Shown piece after piece: positions 9,180 through 17,696 of a stretch of 64,000 bases of DNA; the first letter of the stretch is position 1, and each line of letters starts with the position of its first letter. The DNA is from Candidatus Aeolococcus gillhamiae. Lineage in GTDB: Bacteria; Chloroflexota; Dormibacteria; Aeolococcales; Aeolococcaceae. Below the pieces are notes generated by a model that saw only the letters and a list, made by a program, of their open reading frames with translations, was not told the DNA's origin and did no database searches. The stretch is from NCBI GenBank assembly GCA_003244045.1, contig QHBU01000256.1:1-64000 (forward strand). The letters are read 5' to 3'. The position numbers and the translations under genes were made by a program.

Positions 9180-10369
9180 GCACGATCGGAGTCATCTTCG
9201 GCAGCCGCTCGGTGGAGCACGAGGTGTCGGTGATCACCGCGCACCAGGCGATGGCGGCGCTGTCGCAGGCGCATCGGGCGCTTCCCGTGTACATCGCCAA
9301 GGATGGCCGCTGGTTCACCGGCGAGGCGTTGACCCAGCTGAGCAGGTTCGCCAACGCAGATGCGCTGCTCGCCGACTGCACGGCGGTGACGCCCGGCATT
9401 GACCCGGCGCGACACGGTCTTGCGCTGCTGCCGGTGGAGGGGCCGCGGCGCGGCCTGTTCGGGCGCGGCGCCGGCGACCCGCTCGACATCGACGTAGCGA
9501 TGCCGCTGGTGCACGGCAGCTTCGGCGAGGACGGCACGCTCCAGGGCCTTCTCGAGATGGCGTCGATCCCCTACACCGGCAGCGGCGTGGCCGCGTCGGC
9601 CGTGGCCATGGACAAGCGACTGGCCAAGACGGTCCTCCGCGGCGCCGGGCTCCCCGTCCTCGATGACGTGGTCATCGGCAGGGACGATTGGCACGCGGAC
9701 AGCACCGCCGGCGTCGCCGCGGCCGAGGCCCTGGCGCCGTACCCCCTGTACGTCAAACCGGTGAGCCTCGGCTCCAGCATCGGCGTCTCTCGGGCGTCCG
9801 ACGCCGCCGCACTCCGTGCGGCGGTCGAGGTCGCGCTCACCTACGACACGCGCTGCCTAGTCGAGCCGGCGCAGGAGCGGATCATCGAGATCAACTGCGC
9901 GGTGATCGGCGACCACTCAGTGGCCCGGCCCTCGCTCCTCGAACAACCAACCAAGCGAGGCCTCCTCAGCTACGACGACAAGTACCGCGCCGGCGGATCG
10001 AAGTCGGGGGCAGCGAAGTCGACCGGGATGAAGAGCGCGCAGCGAATCGTGCCGGCGCCTCTGGACGACGCGCTAGGAGCGCGGATCACGGAGGCTGCGC
10101 TGGCCGCCTTCGCGGCGGTCGGTGCCTCGGGCGTGGCGCGCATCGACTTCATGGTCGACACCGAACACTCGTCGTTCGTGGTCAATGAGCTGAACCCGAT
10201 CCCGGGATCGCTCTCCTTCTATCTCTTCGAGCCCGCAGGGCTCTCATTCCCCGCGCTCATCGACGAGCTCATCGACATCGCGCGCCGGCGGCACGCCGCT
10301 CATCTCGCCAGCACCGTGGTGTTCGAGCCCTGGATGCTCGGCGGCGGCGGCTCCAAGACCTCACGGTGA
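9176..10369 (+). CDS. ddl: D-alanine--D-alanine ligase
   Basis: ATP-grasp ligase that makes the D-Ala-D-Ala dipeptide for the MurF step. Visible blocks: FGSRSVEHEVSV at the N-terminus, HGSFGEDGTLQGLLE, IPYTGSGVAASAVAMDK, KPVSLGSSIGV (nucleotide grip), the omega-loop region SYDDKYRAGG, RIDFMVD, and NELNPIPGS, which binds Mg and the second substrate. These follow D-Ala-D-Ala rather than Van-type D-Ala-D-Lac ligases. At 397 aa it is somewhat long because of an insertion around residues 70-100. ATGA overlap with murB and GTGA overlap with the next gene. Confidence 0.93.
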   Translation: MSTIGVIFGSRSVEHEVSVITAHQAMAALSQAHRALPVYIAKDGRWFTGEALTQLSRFANADALLADCTAVTPGIDPARHGLALLPVEGPRRGLFGRGAGDPLDIDVAMPLVHGSFGEDGTLQGLLEMASIPYTGSGVAASAVAMDKRLAKTVLRGAGLPVLDDVVIGRDDWHADSTAGVAAAEALAPYPLYVKPVSLGSSIGVSRASDAAALRAAVEVALTYDTRCLVEPAQERIIEINCAVIGDHSVARPSLLEQPTKRGLLSYDDKYRAGGSKSGAAKSTGMKSAQRIVPAPLDDALGARITEAALAAFAAVGASGVARIDFMVDTEHSSFVVNELNPIPGSLSFYLFEPAGLSFPALIDELIDIARRRHAAHLASTVVFEPWMLGGGGSKTSR

Positions 10370-11136
10370 CGACCGCCACGGCCGAGGCGCCCGCCGCCGC
10401 GGTCCTCGACTCCGGCGCCGGACCCGCTGTGCTCCTTCTCCACGGCTGGGGGGCGACCAAGGAGCTGATGAACCCGGTCGCGGTGCGGCTGCAGGGATAT
10501 CGCGTCGTCATCCCCGACCTCCCCGGCTTCGGTGCCACCCCGGCACCGCCACAGGCGTGGGGCGTCGACGAGTACGCCGCGTGGGTCATCGCGCTCCTCG
10601 CCAGGCTCGGCATCGAGCGCGCCCACGTCGTCGGCCACTCCAACGGCGGCCGGATCGCCATCGCGCTCGCTGCGGCACACCCCGAACGCGTCGACAGGCT
10701 GGTGCTCACCAACAGCGCCGGGATCCGGCCGCGCCACGGGGTGCGGGATTGGCTGCGCGTGCGCACCTTCAAGCTGCTGCGCGCCGCCTCGCGGTGGGGT
10801 TGGCTGCCCGCCGGCGTGCGCAGGGAGGCGGAACGCCGCGCAGCGCAACGCGGCAGCGCGGACTACCGCACCGCGTCGGGCACGCTGCGGTCCAGCATGG
10901 TGCGCCTGGTCAATGCCGACATGCGCCCGCAACTGGCTCGGCTGTCCGCATCCACGCTGATCATCTGGGGTGACCAGGACCGGGAGACGCCGCTTCCCGA
11001 CGCGCGCACCATGGAGGCGCTGATCCCCGACGCGGGCCTGGTGGTGTTCGAGGGGGCGGGCCATTTCGCGTACGCGGAGCAACCGGACCGCTTCTGCCGC
11101 ATCGTCGACGTCTTCCTGCGCGGGGAAGGGCGGTGA
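10366..11136 (+). CDS. Alpha/beta hydrolase within the dcw cluster
   Basis: Alpha/beta-hydrolase fold protein of 256 aa. The oxyanion-hole motif LLHGWGATKEL, the nucleophile elbow GHSNGG (serine near residue 89), the acid region WGDQDRETPLP and the catalytic histidine in GAGHFAYAEQPDRF form a complete triad. There is no signal peptide, so it should be cytoplasmic. Substrate unknown. It is translationally coupled on both sides (ddl before, the MurF-like ligase after). An esterase or amidase acting on a cell-wall precursor or carrier is a possibility by context only; a general esterase is equally consistent with the sequence. Confidence 0.85.
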   Translation: MTTATAEAPAAAVLDSGAGPAVLLLHGWGATKELMNPVAVRLQGYRVVIPDLPGFGATPAPPQAWGVDEYAAWVIALLARLGIERAHVVGHSNGGRIAIALAAAHPERVDRLVLTNSAGIRPRHGVRDWLRVRTFKLLRAASRWGWLPAGVRREAERRAAQRGSADYRTASGTLRSSMVRLVNADMRPQLARLSASTLIIWGDQDRETPLPDARTMEALIPDAGLVVFEGAGHFAYAEQPDRFCRIVDVFLRGEGR

Positions 11137-12785
11137 CCGACGGGCTCCAGGGAGCGCTCGTCGCGCTCGCCGGCGCGGGCTGGCTGGCGCTGCTCGCGCG
11201 AGCGGTGCTGGTCGCCGCGCGCATGTTCCAGATCGAGGAGTACGAGGCACCACGGCTCTTCGACTGGGGCGGCACGCGCGCGTGGTCGCTGCACACATCG
11301 GCGCTGGCCGCGGCTGCACCGGTGGCGGTGGCGACGCTGTTCAGCGTGGCCGACCTCGCGCGACCGGGACTGCGCCTGGCTCTGGCCGCGAGCTGGCTCG
11401 TGGGGGTGGCCGCAGCGCAGGCGGTGTGGCGATGGTTGCCCCCCAAGAAGGAGCTCGTGTTCACGCCGCGGATGCGCCGGCTCCTGGCCACCACGGCGCT
11501 GCTTGCCGCGCTGCTCGGTGCCCTGGTCTGCATCGCTGTAGAGCTGGCCCCGCCCTGGCTGGGGGGTGCCGCCGCGGCCGTCATCGGGATCGGTGTCACC
11601 ACGCTGGCGCTGGTCCTGCCGGCGACGGCCAACATCATCAACGCGCCTGTCGAGGCACAGGTTCGCCGCGGCTTCCTGCGCCACGCCCGCCGCCGGCTCG
11701 AGGCCGTCCATCCCCTGGTGATCGCCGTCGCCGGAAGCTACGGCAAGACCTCCACCAAGCACATCCTCGCGGAGATGCTCGAGCGCTACGGACCCACCCT
11801 GGCGACGCCGAAGAGCTTCAACACACTGATGGGCGTCTCCAAGACGATCAACCAGAACCTCGAGGACCGTCACCGTACGTTCGTTGTGGAGATGGATGCG
11901 TACGGACCCCGTGAAATCGCCTCCATCTGCGCGCTGGTGCATCCCACGCACGCCCTGCTGACGTCTGTCGGGCCGCAGCACCTCGAGCGCTTCGGCACCA
12001 TCGAGCGCATCGGCGACGCGCTCTACGAGACCATCGACGCGCTGCCCACCGACGGCTTCGCGGTGGTCTACGCGGGCGACCAGCAGACGGCTGGCCTGGC
12101 CGCGCGCGCCCGTGCGGCGGGTCACGAGGTGATTCGCTACGGGATCGAAGACGGTTCCGCAGACGTCGATGTTGTGGCCGCGAATGTCCAGATCACGGGG
12201 ACCGGTTCGCGGTTCACGTGGCGCTGGACAGCCGCCGGCCTCGAGCACGACATCGCCGTCCCGCTTCTCGGCCGCCACCAGGTGCTCAATGTCAGCGCGG
12301 CTCTCGCCACCGTTCACAGGCTCGGCCTGCCGCTCGAACCCGCGTTGGACGCGGTGGCATCGCTGCGGCCGGTCGATCACCGCCTCCAGCCGGTGGCCAC
12401 GGGCAACGCGATCACGGTCATTGACGACAGCTACAACGCCAACCCCGTCGGCGTGCACAACGGGCTCGAGGTGCTGGCCGAGATGGATGCCCGGCAGCGC
12501 ATCCTGGTCACCCCTGGCCTGGTCGAGCTGGGCTCGGTGGAGGACGCCGAGAACCGCCGCTACGGAGAGCACGCCGCGCAGGTATGCGACCACGTCATCG
12601 TCATGGACGCGCGCCCGGCGCGAGCGCTCCGTGAGGGGCTGCACGCCGGCGGAATGCCCGACGACCACGTGCACCTGGTGCGGTCGCTCGTGCAGGCCAC
12701 CGAGGTGATCGGCGGCATCGCCGGTCCGGGAGACGCGGTGCTGTTCGCCAACGACCTTCCGGACACCTACCTGGGCGCCGCCTGA
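11133..12785 (+). CDS. Membrane-embedded MurF-like Mur ligase
   Basis: Two-part protein of 550 aa. Residues 1 to about 175 hold four or five hydrophobic helices (around 10-30, 55-75, 80-95, 112-135 and 140-160). The rest is a Mur ligase with P-loop AGSYGKTSTKHI near residue 199, TPKSFNTLMGVS, the central-domain block FVVEMDAYGPREI and the C-terminal DDSYNANP motif typical of MurF. It probably joins D-Ala-D-Ala to UDP-MurNAc-tripeptide, consistent with ddl two genes upstream and no other murF here. Standard MurF is soluble, about 450 aa, with a different N-terminal domain; here that domain is replaced by membrane helices. GTG start overlaps the hydrolase stop. Confidence 0.85.
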   Translation: MTDGLQGALVALAGAGWLALLARAVLVAARMFQIEEYEAPRLFDWGGTRAWSLHTSALAAAAPVAVATLFSVADLARPGLRLALAASWLVGVAAAQAVWRWLPPKKELVFTPRMRRLLATTALLAALLGALVCIAVELAPPWLGGAAAAVIGIGVTTLALVLPATANIINAPVEAQVRRGFLRHARRRLEAVHPLVIAVAGSYGKTSTKHILAEMLERYGPTLATPKSFNTLMGVSKTINQNLEDRHRTFVVEMDAYGPREIASICALVHPTHALLTSVGPQHLERFGTIERIGDALYETIDALPTDGFAVVYAGDQQTAGLAARARAAGHEVIRYGIEDGSADVDVVAANVQITGTGSRFTWRWTAAGLEHDIAVPLLGRHQVLNVSAALATVHRLGLPLEPALDAVASLRPVDHRLQPVATGNAITVIDDSYNANPVGVHNGLEVLAEMDARQRILVTPGLVELGSVEDAENRRYGEHAAQVCDHVIVMDARPARALREGLHAGGMPDDHVHLVRSLVQATEVIGGIAGPGDAVLFANDLPDTYLGAA

Positions 12786-12834
12786 CCTCCGTCTTCCCAG
12801 TCGCGCAAAGCAGTCGTGACCGCAGATTCGGTCC

Positions 12835-12840
12835 CATAAT
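12835..12840 (+). promoter_or_regulatory. Possible -10 box upstream of ftsQ
   Basis: CATAAT in the 105-base gap between the MurF-like gene and ftsQ, about 50 bases before the ftsQ start. No convincing -35 element stands at 16-18 bases. This is the first gap in the operon, so an internal promoter is plausible. Confidence 0.3.
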
Positions 12841-12890
12841 GTGCGGACCGGCGCCCCGGGCGCATTCGTCCCTGCTCACGTCTTCCACCC

Positions 12891-14036
12891 ATGCCCCAGA
12901 ACCTCATCGAGCGCCCCTCCGCGAGCACTCCTCTTGACGCGGCGGACGCGCGCCGTGCGCAGCTCCGCGCCATGGCGGCCGCCCTGGTGGATGGGCCGCG
13001 CATGGGCCGGCGCTTCCACATCCCCGCGGGAGTGCCGCTGGAGCCGTCGCCGCGGCGACGGCACCACGGGCCGCGCCTCCGGCCGCCCGCGGTCGTACGC
13101 CGTCGCGGGCCGATGGTGCGGCGGTTCGTCGCGGGAGCGTTCCTGCTGGGGCAGGTCGGCCTGCTGGCGGCTCTGCTCACCGCACCCACCTTTACTGTGC
13201 ACACCGTCGAGGTCACCGGCGACCACCTGCTCAGCCGCGACACCGTCCTCGCCGCCGCGCATGTCCCGCAATCGAGCCTCTTCACCGTCGACGGCGACGC
13301 CATCCGCGCGCGGATCACCAAGCTTCCCTGGGTGCGCACGGCGACGGTCACAACCCAGCTGCCGTCCACCGTGCGGATCATCGTCACCGAATGGCAACCC
13401 GACCTGCTGCTCCGCCACGGGACGCAGACCACCTTCGTCGCGGCCAACGGCGCGAGCGTGCCGTTCACCCAGTCGACCGCGGCGGCGCGCAAGGACGTTC
13501 CACTCCTCCTCGACTACCGTCCCGGCAGGCAGCAGCCGCTGCTGAGCGGGCTGGCCGGCCTCCTCGCCAGCGCGTCCCAGCGGTGGCCGTCGGTATTCGG
13601 CTGCAGGGTCAGCGTCTTCGTGATGAGCAACAGCAACGTGCTCTCTGTGTGGTCGAGCACCGGCTGGCAGGCGATCCTCGGCCCGCTCGACAGCAACGAC
13701 GCCCTGGCCGCCATCCCTGGCCAGCTCTCCGTGCTTGCCGCCCTGAAGGGACGGCTCGACTTCAGCCGACCCACCTTCGGCTACGTCGACCTCGAGAACG
13801 CTGCGACACCGGCGATCGGAGGCCATCCAGGTCTGCCCACCAGCCTGCGCGACGACATCGCCGGCAGCGCGCTGCCCACCTCCAACCCCGGGGTGGCCGT
13901 GGCGCCGTCGACGTCGCCCGCCGCCGCCGGTGCCACACCGACACCGGCGCCGACGGCAACCCCGGCCCCCACCCCGCGTCCGACGCCGAGCCCGCTGGTC
14001 CTGAGCCTGCCGCCGCCGCCGACACGGCACGGCTAG
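12891..14036 (+). CDS. ftsQ: Cell division protein FtsQ/DivIB
   Basis: Bitopic division protein. It has a long basic cytoplasmic N-terminus (about 80 residues), one membrane helix (about 83-102), then a POTRA domain starting FTVHTVEVTGDHLLS, with the VPQSSLFTVDGDAI and LPWVRTATVTTQLPSTVRIIVTEWQP blocks typical of FtsQ. FtsQ recruits FtsL/FtsB to the septum through POTRA and the beta domain. The last 60 or so residues are a Pro/Ala/Thr-rich low-complexity tail (repeated 'TPxPxP'), unusual for the family and probably extracytoplasmic. No strong ribosome-binding site precedes the ATG. Its TAG overlaps the metF stop by three bases on the opposite strand. Confidence 0.88.
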   Translation: MPQNLIERPSASTPLDAADARRAQLRAMAAALVDGPRMGRRFHIPAGVPLEPSPRRRHHGPRLRPPAVVRRRGPMVRRFVAGAFLLGQVGLLAALLTAPTFTVHTVEVTGDHLLSRDTVLAAAHVPQSSLFTVDGDAIRARITKLPWVRTATVTTQLPSTVRIIVTEWQPDLLLRHGTQTTFVAANGASVPFTQSTAAARKDVPLLLDYRPGRQQPLLSGLAGLLASASQRWPSVFGCRVSVFVMSNSNVLSVWSSTGWQAILGPLDSNDALAAIPGQLSVLAALKGRLDFSRPTFGYVDLENAATPAIGGHPGLPTSLRDDIAGSALPTSNPGVAVAPSTSPAAAGATPTPAPTATPAPTPRPTPSPLVLSLPPPPTRHG

Positions 14037-14926
14037 AAGCTCCGCGTCTCCCAAGGGCGCGCGATCCGCAGCGCGGTGAGGATGGCGCGAGTCGCCGGCG
14101 ACCGGTTGAGGGTGATGAAGTGGATCCCCGGCGCGCCACCGCGCAACAGCTCGCTGCACTGCAGCGTCGCCCACGCCACGCCGAGCTGGAGCACCGCCGC
14201 GGCATCGTCGACGCGGGTCTGCAGCGCCTCGCGCAAGGGCGCCGGGATCGACGCCCCGATCTTGGCCGTGAACCGGTACACCTGGTCGACGTTGGTGATC
14301 GGCATGATGCCCGGCACGATGGGCACGGTCACGCCCGCCGCGCGCGCCCGCGCCAGGAAGTCGAAGTACACACGATTATCGAAGAACAGCTGCGTGATCA
14401 GGAGGCTGGCGCCCGCCTGCACCTTCTGCACCGCCGCGGCGACGTCCTGCTCCAGCGAGTGCGACTCGACGTGCTTCTCCGGTGAGCACGCCGCGACGAC
14501 GCAGAGGTCGGCCTTGTCATGCAGCAGTCGCACCAGCTCGCTGCCGAAACGGAGGCCACCCGCGCGGGCGACGAACGCACCCTCGCCGTTCGGTGGGTCG
14601 CCGCGGATGGCCAGCACGTTCTCGATCCCGACCGCCTGGTACTGGCGAATCTCGTCGAGAAGGTCGTCGACCGTGGAATCCCGGCAGGTGAGGTGCGCCA
14701 TCGGCAGCAGGCCGGTCTCCTCACGAATCCTTTTGACGAAACGGACGGTGCGATCGTCGCGTGCGCTGCCCCCGGCACCGTGGGTCACCGAGACGAAAGC
14801 GGGTTCGAGCTCGCGCAGCGCGGAGATGGTGGCGAACAGGCGATCGGCGCCCTCATCGTCTCGCGGAGGGAAGAACTCGAACGAGAAAAGCGGTTCCCCA
14901 CGCGCGAAGAGGCTGTCGATGCGCAT
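14033..14926 (-). CDS. metF: Methylenetetrahydrofolate reductase
   Basis: FAD-dependent TIM-barrel enzyme that reduces 5,10-methylene-THF to 5-methyl-THF for methionine synthesis. N-terminal FSFEFFPPRDDEGADRLF, then FVSVTHGAGGS, MAHLTCRD, NVLAIRGDPP, and SLLITQLFFDN with the conserved FxD region; PIVPGIMPITN is also present. The ORF track extends to 15223, but that part is antisense to the dehydrogenase. The ATG at 14926 gives 297 aa, normal for MetF, and a TACCAT box sits 6 bases upstream, suggesting a leaderless mRNA. It interrupts the division cluster on the opposite strand. Confidence 0.93.
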   Translation of the reverse strand: MRIDSLFARGEPLFSFEFFPPRDDEGADRLFATISALRELEPAFVSVTHGAGGSARDDRTVRFVKRIREETGLLPMAHLTCRDSTVDDLLDEIRQYQAVGIENVLAIRGDPPNGEGAFVARAGGLRFGSELVRLLHDKADLCVVAACSPEKHVESHSLEQDVAAAVQKVQAGASLLITQLFFDNRVYFDFLARARAAGVTVPIVPGIMPITNVDQVYRFTAKIGASIPAPLREALQTRVDDAAAVLQLGVAWATLQCSELLRGGAPGIHFITLNRSPATRAILTALRIARPWETRSF

Positions 14927-14932
14927 CCTCGG

Positions 14933-14938
14933 ATGGTA
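14933..14938 (-). promoter_or_regulatory. -10 box of metF (leaderless type)
   Basis: TACCAT on the minus strand ends 6 bases before the metF ATG and there is no Shine-Dalgarno sequence in between. It matches the TANNNT pattern seen before many other starts in this window. Confidence 0.5.
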
Positions 14939-14970
14939 AGCGCACACCCGGCGATCGGCCGCTGTGATGC

Positions 14971-14976
14971 TACCGT
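14971..14976 (+). promoter_or_regulatory. -10 box of the MDR dehydrogenase (leaderless type)
   Basis: TACCGT ends 8 bases before GTG 14985. It supports that codon as the start rather than the longer track start at 14964, which would lie upstream of the -10 box. Together with the metF box it forms a compact divergent promoter region. Confidence 0.45.
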
Positions 14977-14984
14977 TGGCGGCC

Positions 14985-16034
14985 GTGCTCGCAGCTCGCG
15001 CGGCCCGATTCGGCGGGGACGATCCCCTCGCCAACCTCGAGCTCGTCGAGGTTCCGGACCCGTCGCCCGGTCCCGGCGAGGTTCTGATCGCGGTCGGCGC
15101 GGCATCGCTCAACCACCACGACCTGTGGACACTGCGCGGTGTCGGTTCACGGCCGCTGACCGAGCCGCAGGTGCTCGGCTGCGACGCCGCGGGGACGGTG
15201 ATCGCGTACGGTGAGGGCGCCACGCCGCCAGGCGCACCGCCGGTCGGCTCGGAGGTGGTGGTGCACAGCGTGATGACCTGCGGTCATTGCCCCGCGTGCC
15301 GGTCGGGCGACGAGCTGCACTGCCCGCGGGTCGGCCTGCTCAGCGAACCGCCGTACCCGGGGGCTCTCGCGGAGCTGCTCGTCGTCCCTATCGGCAACCT
15401 CCTGCCGCTGCCGCCCACCGTCGACCTGGTCAACGCCGCGTGCCTGCCGACGGCGTACCTGACCGCGTACCGGATGCTGTTCGTGCGCGGCGCTCTCAAA
15501 CCCGGACAGCGCGTGCTCGTTCACGGGGTCACCGGCGGCGTCGCCAGCGCGGCCATTCTGCTGGGCGCAGCCGCGGGGCTCACCGTCTACGCCACCTCGC
15601 GTGAGGAGGCCAAGCGAGCCGCTGCGCTGGAGCTGGGGGCCTGCGCCGCCTTCAACACCGACCGTGACGCGGTCAAGCAGGTGGTCGCGGCGAGCCAGGG
15701 TGGTGTGGATGCGGTGCTCGACACCGTGGGCGAGGCGACGTGGGACTTCTCGGTGCGCGCGGTCAGGCCCGGCGGGACGGTGGTGGTCTCAGGAGCGACC
15801 AGCGGCCCCAACCCCCCGGCGCAGCTCAACCGCATCTTCTGGCGCCAGCTGACCGTGGCCGGCAGCAGCATGGGAACCCGCGACGAGCTGGCGCGCGTGG
15901 TGGAGCTGTGTGCCACCGGCACCCTGCGGCCGCTGCTCGACTCGGTGCGCCCGCTCGCCGCGGTGGCTTCGGGATTCGCCGCGCTGGCGGCCGGCGAGCG
16001 CCGCGGCAAGCTGGTGCTCCGGCCCCGGGCCTGA
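14985..16034 (+). CDS. Zinc-containing MDR family dehydrogenase/quinone reductase
   Basis: Medium-chain dehydrogenase/reductase of 349 aa. The N-terminal GroES-like domain has EVPDPSPGPGEVLIAV and the structural zinc site CGHCPACRSGDELHC; SLNHHDLW lies in the catalytic-site region. The Rossmann domain carries HGVTGGVASAAILLGA and SREEAKRAAALELGA. It probably uses NAD(P)H to oxidise an alcohol or reduce an enone or quinone; substrate unknown. GTG 14985 is chosen because the resulting N-terminus matches the family and a -10 box lies 8 bases upstream. It is not obviously linked to cell division; it lies between metF and ftsA. Confidence 0.85.
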   Translation: MLAARAARFGGDDPLANLELVEVPDPSPGPGEVLIAVGAASLNHHDLWTLRGVGSRPLTEPQVLGCDAAGTVIAYGEGATPPGAPPVGSEVVVHSVMTCGHCPACRSGDELHCPRVGLLSEPPYPGALAELLVVPIGNLLPLPPTVDLVNAACLPTAYLTAYRMLFVRGALKPGQRVLVHGVTGGVASAAILLGAAAGLTVYATSREEAKRAAALELGACAAFNTDRDAVKQVVAASQGGVDAVLDTVGEATWDFSVRAVRPGGTVVVSGATSGPNPPAQLNRIFWRQLTVAGSSMGTRDELARVVELCATGTLRPLLDSVRPLAAVASGFAALAAGERRGKLVLRPRA

Positions 16035-16321
16035 GCCGGGTATACAGAGCCGCCCGCCGGTGGGATGATGGCCGGCGCTACGCGGCCCGACAGGGGCCCG
16101 CGGCCGGCAGGGTCTCGTCCCAAAGGTGCAGTTGGACGGGGCCCTGTTGGATTTAACGGGCGCGTCGCGGGCCCCTGATTGACGCCGTAGCTACGTTTGG
16201 AGCTAAGCCGCCGCAGGCAACATCTTGTGGCATACTCCGGCGGCAAACTCAGCATCTTGCGGTTTTGCCCCTAACAACCCCTTTCGGAGGGGGAGGGCTC
16301 CGGCTATACTCAGAGGCCAGT
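16035..16321 (+). other. Intergenic region before ftsA with two hairpins
   Basis: 287 bases without a gene. A 7-bp inverted repeat (gccgccg at 16207-16213, cggcggc at 16238-16244) encloses a 24-base loop. A second small hairpin (cccct/agggg, about 16278-16292) lies just before the TATACT box. This is the longest gap in the division cluster apart from the metF/MDR insertion and is the likely regulatory region for ftsA-ftsZ. Nothing recognisable as a known riboswitch was found. Confidence 0.4.
16305..16310 (+). promoter_or_regulatory. -10 box for ftsA-ftsZ
   Basis: TATACT ends 11 bases before the ftsA GTG. An 'agagg' lies between them and could be a ribosome-binding site, but if this is the true -10 box it would lie at or upstream of the transcription start. 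The two readings compete. No clear -35 is seen. Confidence 0.5.
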
Positions 16322-17560
16322 GTGACCCGTTCTCGCCGCGTCTTTGCACTCGATCTAGGAACGACGAAGGTCTGCTGCGCCATCGCTGAGCTGGACAGCA
16401 CCGGGTTGCGTGTCATCGGTGTGGGCGAGGCCGTGTCCCGTGGGATCCGTAAGGGCGCGATCATCGAGATCGATCGCGCCGCCGAGGCGGTGGCCGAGGC
16501 GGTCGACCTGGCCGAACAGATGAGCGGTGTGCCGGTGGACTCCGCAGTGGTCGGCCTGGCCGGCACCAGCATCACCTCGCAGAACTCGCGCGGGGTCGTG
16601 GCCGTGTCCGCGGGACACCGTGAGGTGCGTGACGCCGACGTCACCCGCGCCGTCGAGGCGGCGCGCGCGGTCAGCGTTCCCTCGGACCGAAAGATCCTCC
16701 ATGTGCTGCCTCAGCAGTTCACCATCGACGGCCAAGAGGGCGTGCGCGACGCGCTCGGCATGGCCGGTACGCGCCTCGAGGTCGACGCACACATCATCAC
16801 CGGCACCAACACCGCCATCCAGAACGTCATCAAGGTGGTGCACAAGGCGGGGCTCGACGTCGACGACCTCGTGCTCCAGGTGCTCGCCTCCGCAGAGGCG
16901 GTGATCGGCGAGGACGAGCTCGACCGCGGCGTGATCGTCGCCGACATCGGCGGTGGCACCACCGACCTTGCAGTTTTTGCCAAAGGCAGCATCATCCACA
17001 CCGCGGTCATCCCCGTCGGTGGCAACCACGTCAGCGGCGACCTCGCGGTGGGGCTGCGCTGCGACCTCGAGACCGCCGAGGCGACCAAGCGGGCGTACGG
17101 GCACTGCCTGCAGTTGACACTGCCCGCCGACGCAGAGGTGAAGCTGACCCCGATGGGCTACGACGAGCCCGTCAACGTGCCGCAGCGTTTCCTCGCCGAG
17201 ATCATCGGTCCGCGCGCGCGTGAGATGGCCCAGCTCATCGCCGAGCAGGTGGAGCAGGCGGGGCCGCCCAGCAGCTTCCCGGGCGGGATCGTGCTCACCG
17301 GTGGCGGCGCGCTCCTGCGCGGCTTCGTCGAGGTGGTCCAGCAGGTGACGGACCTACCCGCGCGGGTCGCCGCACCCATGGGCGTGCACGGCATGAACGA
17401 CGAGATCAGCGGGCCACACCACGCCACTGTAGTGGGGCTGCTGCGCTGGGGCGCGCGCGGGCGACTGGGCCGCAGCGTGGACCTGACCGGCAGGGTGCAG
17501 AACGGCAACGGACATCACGTTGGCAGTGGATTTGGACGGTGGTTGCGTGAACTTTTCTGA
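16322..17560 (+). CDS. ftsA: Cell division protein FtsA
   Basis: Actin-like ATPase that tethers FtsZ to the membrane. The phosphate-1 block [11 protein letters not shown] starts at residue 8, the 1C insertion domain follows, then [13 protein letters not shown] (phosphate 2) and [12 protein letters not shown] (adenosine motif). The C-terminal '[10 protein letters not shown]' is the amphipathic membrane-targeting helix expected of FtsA. The track start at 16265 (TTG) adds residues unlike any FtsA; GTG 16322 gives 412 aa. ftsZ follows after a 136-base gap. Confidence 0.95.
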   Translation: MTRSRRVFALDLGTTKVCCAIAELDSTGLRVIGVGEAVSRGIRKGAIIEIDRAAEAVAEAVDLAEQMSGVPVDSAVVGLAGTSITSQNSRGVVAVSAGHREVRDADVTRAVEAARAVSVPSDRKILHVLPQQFTIDGQEGVRDALGMAGTRLEVDAHIITGTNTAIQNVIKVVHKAGLDVDDLVLQVLASAEAVIGEDELDRGVIVADIGGGTTDLAVFAKGSIIHTAVIPVGGNHVSGDLAVGLRCDLETAEATKRAYGHCLQLTLPADAEVKLTPMGYDEPVNVPQRFLAEIIGPRAREMAQLIAEQVEQAGPPSSFPGGIVLTGGGALLRGFVEVVQQVTDLPARVAAPMGVHGMNDEISGPHHATVVGLLRWGARGRLGRSVDLTGRVQNGNGHHVGSGFGRWLRELF

Positions 17561-17696
17561 ACGGATGAAGTTGTATGGGCTCGACGACGGCGAGACGCCG
17601 CCGGAAAAGCCCGTCAGTCGTGGCAACGATGATGAAACGACGCGTGCGGGGAAGTTTTCGCTGCGTCCGAAGAGTAGGCAGCGTGAGGAGACGCAC

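Noticed and set aside
14927-15223. Extension of metF upstream to 15223 as in the ORF track
   Set aside because: The added residues are antisense to the dehydrogenase; ATG 14926 has the family N-terminus and a -10 box.
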